This document shows, piece after piece, positions 60,203-64,000 of a stretch of 64,000 nt of DNA. Position 1 is the stretch's first letter. The number at the start of each line of letters is the position of its first letter. Below the pieces are notes generated by a model. That model did no database searches and was not told where the DNA came from. It saw nothing but the letters and a program-made list of their open reading frames with translations. Made by a program: the position numbers and the translations under genes. This stretch comes from Streptomyces luomodiensis (lineage in GTDB: Bacteria; Actinomycetota; Actinomycetes; Streptomycetales; Streptomycetaceae). The stretch is taken from contig NZ_CP117522.1 in assembly GCF_031679605.1 (NCBI RefSeq), forward strand, positions 6,448,001 to 6,512,000, given 5' to 3'.

Positions 60203-60741
60203 GCTCGTTCCTCCGGCAGGGTGAGAGGTCGTGGGAGATGGCGGGAACACGTTTATGGGTGTCGCGATCTCGTGTGATTGGGGCATCTTGTCATCGGACG
60301 GACTCATGCGGGTCACCGGCCATGTCAAAATCGGGTAACGGGCGATCCCCGTGGTGCACAACCGGACAGCGGACTCCGGCCGGACAGTGGCGGTCGGAGA
60401 CGCGGGGCGGGCTCATGATCACGCGGCGAACAGCGCGTGACGGGGGCATGGACTTTCACTGGAGCTTCGCCCGCCTTGAGGTGTCATGCCTGTTTTCCGG
60501 TGTCTGCGCACCAGAACTCGGTCGTCCCTTGGCACAGGCTTCGGGTAGAACGGACGGCTACACCCCCTCACCCGGGGCTCAGGGCGTGTGTGCGACGCGC
60601 CCGGCGTCCGCATCCCCATCCATGCGGTGATCATCCGCACCGATGCGGCGATCATCCGCCGCAGGGGAACCGACGCGGTGCTCGCCCGCTCCGAACCTGG
60701 GGCGGATACCCTCGACAGAAAAACGACAAAGGGGTCAAATA
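60203..60741. promoter_or_regulatory. 539-base divergent promoter region
   Basis: Lies between the amino-acid-binding protein gene and malic enzyme. No supported gene. It contains the repeated palindromic site at 60623-60659. The malic enzyme ribosome site AAAGGGG is at the right end. Confidence 0.6.
60623..60659. promoter_or_regulatory. pair of palindromic sites before malic enzyme
   Basis: TGCGGTGATCATCCGC (60623) and TGCGGCGATCATCCGC (60644) are 21 bases apart, two helix turns. Each is a near palindrome around GATC. They lie 83-119 bases before the malic enzyme start. Confidence 0.6.
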
Positions 60742-61974
60742 GTGGCAGCGGAGATGGCGAATCCTCGCAGCGACAGTATGAGTGGCAGCGGCGAAGGGGC
60801 CGAAGGAGTGACCGACGGAGAGCCCTTCGATCCGGCGTTCGCCCTGCACCGCGGCGGCAAGATGGCCGTCCAGGCGACCGTGCCCGTGCGCGACCGGGAC
60901 GACCTGTCCCTCGCGTACACGCCGGGCGTGGCCAAGGTCTGCAGCGCCATCGCGGAACAGCCCGAGCTCGTCCACGACTACACCTGGAAGTCCCAGGTCG
61001 TCGCCGTGGTGACGGACGGCAGCGCGGTGCTGGGGCTGGGCGACATCGGTCCGGAGGCGTCCCTTCCGGTGATGGAGGGCAAGGCGATCCTCTTCAAGGA
61101 GTTCGGCGGGGTGGACGCGGTGCCGATCGCGCTCGACTGCCGGGACGTGGACGAGATCGTGGAGACCGTCGCCCGGTTCGCGCCCTCGTTCGGCGGTGTC
61201 AATCTGGAGGACATCTCCGCGCCCCGCTGCTTCGAGATCGAGCGCAAGCTCCAGGAGCGCGTCGACATCCCGATCTTCCATGACGACCAGCACGGCACGG
61301 CGGTGGTCACCCTCGCCGCGCTGCGCAACGCCGCCAAGCTGACCGACCGGTCGCTCGGCCAGCTGCGCGCCGTCATCTCCGGAGCGGGCGCCGCCGGTGT
61401 CGCCATCGCCCGGATCCTCACCGAGGCGGGCATCGGCGACGTGGCCGTGTGCGACCGCAAGGGCGTCGTCTCGCAGGACCGCGAGGACCTCACCGACGTC
61501 AAGCGGGAACTGGCCGGTTTCACCAACAAGGCCGGGCTCACCGGCTCCCTGGAGGCCGCGCTGGACGGCGCCGACGTCTTCATCGGCGTCAGCGGCGGCA
61601 CGGTCCGCCAGGAGGCCGTGGCGAAGATGGCGCCGGGCGCCTTCATCTTCGCGATGGCCAACCCCAACCCGGAGATCCACCCGGACGTCGCCCACCAGCA
61701 CGCGGCCGTGGTGGCCACCGGGCGCAGCGACTTCCCGAACCAGATCAACAACGTCCTCGCCTTCCCCGGCATCTTCGCGGGCGCCCTCCAGGTCCGGGCC
61801 TCCCGGATCACCGAGGGCATGAAGCTCGCGGCCGCCGAGGCGCTGGCCGCGGTGGTGGCCGACGAGCTGAGCGCGGACAAGGTCATCCCCTCGCCGTTCG
61901 ACGAGCGGGTCGCCCCGGCCGTGACCGCGGCCGTCGCCGCGGCCGCCCGCGCGGAGGGCGTCGCCCGCCGCTGA
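60742..61974 (+). CDS. NAD(P)-dependent malic enzyme
   Basis: A 410-residue malic enzyme converting malate to pyruvate and CO2. SLAYTPGVAKVCSAI is the start of the malic domain, with Lys in TVPVRDRDDLS-type context. DDQHGTAVVTLAAL carries metal ligands, and the Rossmann loop is ISGAGAAGVAIARILTEAGI. PNPEIHPDVA and SDFPNQINNVLAFPG are signatures. GTG 60742 fits AAAGGGG eight bases upstream; ATG 60754 is the alternative. Short bacterial type. Confidence 0.95.
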   Translation: MAAEMANPRSDSMSGSGEGAEGVTDGEPFDPAFALHRGGKMAVQATVPVRDRDDLSLAYTPGVAKVCSAIAEQPELVHDYTWKSQVVAVVTDGSAVLGLGDIGPEASLPVMEGKAILFKEFGGVDAVPIALDCRDVDEIVETVARFAPSFGGVNLEDISAPRCFEIERKLQERVDIPIFHDDQHGTAVVTLAALRNAAKLTDRSLGQLRAVISGAGAAGVAIARILTEAGIGDVAVCDRKGVVSQDREDLTDVKRELAGFTNKAGLTGSLEAALDGADVFIGVSGGTVRQEAVAKMAPGAFIFAMANPNPEIHPDVAHQHAAVVATGRSDFPNQINNVLAFPGIFAGALQVRASRITEGMKLAAAEALAAVVADELSADKVIPSPFDERVAPAVTAAVAAAARAEGVARR

Positions 61975-61986
61975 CGCCCCCAGCCA

Positions 61987-62018
61987 CGGCCGTCGGCGGC
62001 TGTCGTCGCCGACGGCCG
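61987..62018 (+). terminator. hairpin after malic enzyme
   Basis: CGGCCGTCGGCG / CGCCGACGGCCG with an eight-base loop, 13 bases after the stop. Confidence 0.8.
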
Positions 62019-62031
62019 CCGCCGACGGACC

Positions 62032-62062
62032 GGGCCGCACCCTCGGGTGGAGGGTGCGGCCC
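62032..62062 (+). terminator. second hairpin after malic enzyme
   Basis: GGGCCGCACCCTC / GAGGGTGCGGCCC, a perfect 13-base stem with a five-base loop. Confidence 0.8.
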
Positions 62063-62193
62063 GTGGGCTGTTTCCGGTCCGTGCTGTTTCCGGTCCGCGG
62101 GCTGGGTCCGGGCCGTGCGCCGTGTCCGGGGGCGAGCGGGGTCACATCGTGGCGTGGTTCCGTGGCGTCCCCGTGCGGCCTAGGGTCGGGATC

Positions 62194-63156
62194 ATGTTCG
62201 CTGCCTATGCCGCACGTATCGACCGTGACCAGCCGCTGAGCGGCCTCGAACTGGGGGAGCGTCCCGAGCCGGAGGCGCGGCCCGGCTGGACGACCGTGAA
62301 CGTCAAGGCCGCCTCGCTCAACCACCACGATCTGTGGTCGCTGCGCGGTGTGGGCCTCGGTGAGGAGTCGCTTCCGATGATCCTCGGCTGTGACGCGGCC
62401 GGGATCGACGAGGACGGCAACGAGGTCGTCGTCCACTCCGTCATCGGCCAGAGCGGACACGGCGTCGGGCCCGACGAACCCCGCTCCATCCTCACCGAGC
62501 GCTACCAGGGCACCTTCGCCGAGCGGGTGGCCGTCCCCAGCTGGAACGTGCTGCGCAAGCCCAAGGAGCTCTCCTTCGAGGAGGCCGCCTGTCTGCCCAC
62601 GGCCTGGCTGACCGCGTACCGGATGCTGTTCACCAACGCGGGCGTGCGTCCGGGCGACAGCGTCCTGGTCCAGGGTGCCGGCGGCGGTGTGGCCACTGCC
62701 GCGATCGTACTGGGCGCGGCCGCCGGGCTGCGGGTGCTGGCCACCAGCCGGGACGAGGCCAAGCGGGCCCGCGCCGTCGAGCTGGGCGCCGAGGGCGCGT
62801 ACGAACCGGGTCAGCGGCTGCCGCGCCGGGTGGACGCCGTGATCGAGACGGTGGGCGCGGCCACCTGGTCGCATTCGGTGAAGTCCCTCAAGCCGGGCGG
62901 CATCCTGGTGATCTCGGGGGCCACCAGCGGCCCCAACCCGGAGGCCACCGAGCTCAACCGGATCTTCTTCCTGGAACTGAAGGTCGTCGGCTCGACGATG
63001 GGCGGCAAGGACGAGCTGGAGGACCTGCTGAGCTTCTGCGCCGCCCGCGGGGTACGACCGGTGATCGACTCGGTGCTGCCGCTGGACCGGGCCCGTGAGG
63101 GGTTCGAGAAGATGGCGGGCGGCGATCTGTTCGGCAAGGTCGTGCTGACCGTCTGA
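62194..63156 (+). CDS. MDR-family zinc-type alcohol dehydrogenase/quinone oxidoreductase
   Basis: A 320-residue medium-chain reductase. VKAASLNHHDLWSLRG and ILGCDAAGIDEDGNEV match the GroES-like domain. The catalytic zinc Cys-His-Cys set is incomplete, as in quinone reductases. Rossmann loop VLVQGAGGGVATAAIVLGAA, then ATSRDEAKRARA. The ATG is the first in a run where the coding character begins. It converges on the ABM gene with ten bases between. Confidence 0.88.
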   Translation: MFAAYAARIDRDQPLSGLELGERPEPEARPGWTTVNVKAASLNHHDLWSLRGVGLGEESLPMILGCDAAGIDEDGNEVVVHSVIGQSGHGVGPDEPRSILTERYQGTFAERVAVPSWNVLRKPKELSFEEAACLPTAWLTAYRMLFTNAGVRPGDSVLVQGAGGGVATAAIVLGAAAGLRVLATSRDEAKRARAVELGAEGAYEPGQRLPRRVDAVIETVGAATWSHSVKSLKPGGILVISGATSGPNPEATELNRIFFLELKVVGSTMGGKDELEDLLSFCAARGVRPVIDSVLPLDRAREGFEKMAGGDLFGKVVLTV

Positions 63157-63166
63157 CGGACATCGT

Positions 63167-63910
63167 TCACGGCGCCGACCGCGGCACGAAGCTCCGCTGG
63201 AACCGGTAGCCGCGGGACGTGGAACCCACCAGACCGGGGACGTCGCGCACCCGGTCCCAGGCGGACGATCCGGCGCGCGGCCCATCGGCCGCCATGGCCG
63301 CCTCGTACGCCTCCGCGCCGGTCCAGCGGGCGTAGGTGAGCACCCGGGCGCGATCGGTGCTCAGATGGCCCTCGCCGTCGACGATCAGATGGAAGTCGGC
63401 GGCGAGCAGGCCGGGGTCGGGCTCGCTCTCCAGAGCCTCGATGACCAGGTCGACCCAGGCCCTGCGGAGCCGGGGGTCGGGGTCGTCGAAGTCGATCTCG
63501 GCCAGGACGATCAGCCCGGGGTCCGCGGTGCCCACGGGGGCGGCCGGTGCCGAGAAGCTCCGGTAGCGCTGGTAGTGGGAGAGGCCGAGCCGCTTGATGT
63601 CCGGGACCGCGCTGTCGATCGCGTCGTTGCGCTCTTGGCGCCGGGTCCGGAAGAAGGCGTGGTACGCCGCCTCGCTGGTCCACTGGGAGTGGTGCATCAG
63701 CGTATCGCCGTCCGTGCCCGCGTAGACGTTGTAGGAGAGCAGGTCGGGGCTCGGCCAGGGGCGGTTGTCCCAGGTGGTGGCGATGGCCTCGACCGCGGCC
63801 CGCTGCCGCTCCGGTGTGCCCACGCTCCAGGTGCTGAACAGCGCGGCGCCCACCTCGGGCCGGGTGGGGTCGGGCAGCGGGCCGGGACCGGTGCTGGTCA
63901 GGGCGGACAT
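63167..63910 (-). CDS. tandem antibiotic-biosynthesis-monooxygenase (ABM) domain protein
   Basis: A 247-residue protein of two ferredoxin-like ABM halves: GAALFSTWSVGTPERQRAAV with HHSQWTSEAAYHAFF, and LIVLAEIDFDDPDPRLRRAW with YARWTGAEAYEAAM. Related domains are monooxygenases without cofactor, or heme-degrading. GAGGAGACC lies before the ATG, and a phased GACGTC array lies upstream. Function unknown. Confidence 0.8.
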   Translation of the reverse strand: MSALTSTGPGPLPDPTRPEVGAALFSTWSVGTPERQRAAVEAIATTWDNRPWPSPDLLSYNVYAGTDGDTLMHHSQWTSEAAYHAFFRTRRQERNDAIDSAVPDIKRLGLSHYQRYRSFSAPAAPVGTADPGLIVLAEIDFDDPDPRLRRAWVDLVIEALESEPDPGLLAADFHLIVDGEGHLSTDRARVLTYARWTGAEAYEAAMAADGPRAGSSAWDRVRDVPGLVGSTSRGYRFQRSFVPRSAP

Positions 63911-63940
63911 GGCGGTCTCCTCGCGGTCGGTGAAGTCGGG

Positions 63941-63986
63941 GACGTCGGTGACGTCCGGGGGACGTCGGGGGACGTCTGGGGACGTC
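63941..63986. promoter_or_regulatory. GACGTC x5 array upstream of the ABM gene
   Basis: GACGTC at 63941, 63950, 63961, 63971 and 63981, spaced 9-11 bases and set in G-rich sequence. It begins 31 bases before the ABM start. It may be an operator array or a simple tandem repeat (unit GGGGACGTCG). Confidence 0.6.
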
Positions 63987-64000
63987 GGGAACGCTGATCG

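Noticed and set aside
60419..60655. 78-codon frame in the malic enzyme upstream region
   Set aside because: No ribosome site, no recognisable domain, and it overlaps the twin palindromes.
60652..63285. 877-codon open frame on the minus strand opposite malic enzyme and the MDR gene
   Set aside because: Mirror of two well-identified enzymes.

Overview
The window is a high-GC actinobacterial chromosome segment, almost certainly Streptomyces. The evidence is GC-biased codons, GTG/TTG starts with strong AGGAGG sites, WhiB-like and DUF397 genes, snapalysin, nickel superoxide dismutase with its protease, and the complete das locus. From memory, the order dasR-dasABC-dasD / PdtaS-type kinase / wblE / sigH-prsH / sodN-sodX / amino-acid ABC transporter / malic enzyme matches the SCO5231-SCO5262 segment of S. 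coelicolor. The part right of about 17 kb is therefore conserved core chromosome with local insertions. All family and ortholog calls come from reading motifs and from memory; no database search was run.

Layout. 1-17 kb is accessory: an FGGY kinase (5' end outside the window) with a low-complexity insert, a GNAT enzyme, two small phage-type proteins and an IPT/TIG repeat protein. Next come a SnoaL/SDR/patatin operon facing a TetR gene, two more TetR genes around a dead esterase, and a LysR-aldehyde dehydrogenase-amidohydrolase catabolic unit. A TetR/NAD-epimerase pair with a striking iterated operator and an XRE/DUF397/ATPase regulatory module follow. 17-27 kb: lipoprotein, sodium-solute symporter plus DUF3311 subunit, then dasR and the chitobiose import and degradation operon (dasABC, GH3 dasD, SIS deaminase-like gene). 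27-33 kb: signalling block with histidine kinase, wblE, lipid kinase, sigH and prsH. 33-41 kb: GNAT, UBP zinc finger, Na+/H+ antiporter, amidase, glutaminase, AraC, VOC and FabH-like enzymes, and two STAS proteins. 42-47 kb: snapalysin with divergent LysR, a large PAS-GAF-PP2C-ATPase phosphatase, and TetR.

47.4-54.8 kb is the least ordinary part. An orphan GG-leader (RiPP-like) peptide gene is followed by gene fragments, a truncated gene of lower GC, a NUDIX gene with an XRE/TPR regulator, and a four-gene operon (unknown protein, degenerate phosphotransferase, methyltransferase, HAD-like protein). The segment is bracketed by two 70/72-identical copies of a long hairpin element. From 54.8 kb the core resumes with sodN/sodX, a CGNR regulator, a methyltransferase, a polar amino-acid ABC transporter, malic enzyme, an MDR oxidoreductase and an ABM-domain protein.

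How the genes work together: DasR with its operators controls uptake and breakdown of N-acetylglucosamine oligomers. A further DasR-like operator lies in front of the sensor kinase. SigH/PrsH, the STAS pair, the PP2C phosphatase and the small ATPase belong to partner-switching stress control. WblE carries a CRP-type site upstream. Many regulator genes here face or precede their presumed targets across visible inverted or iterated repeats, and short tandem repeats sit next to many stop codons.
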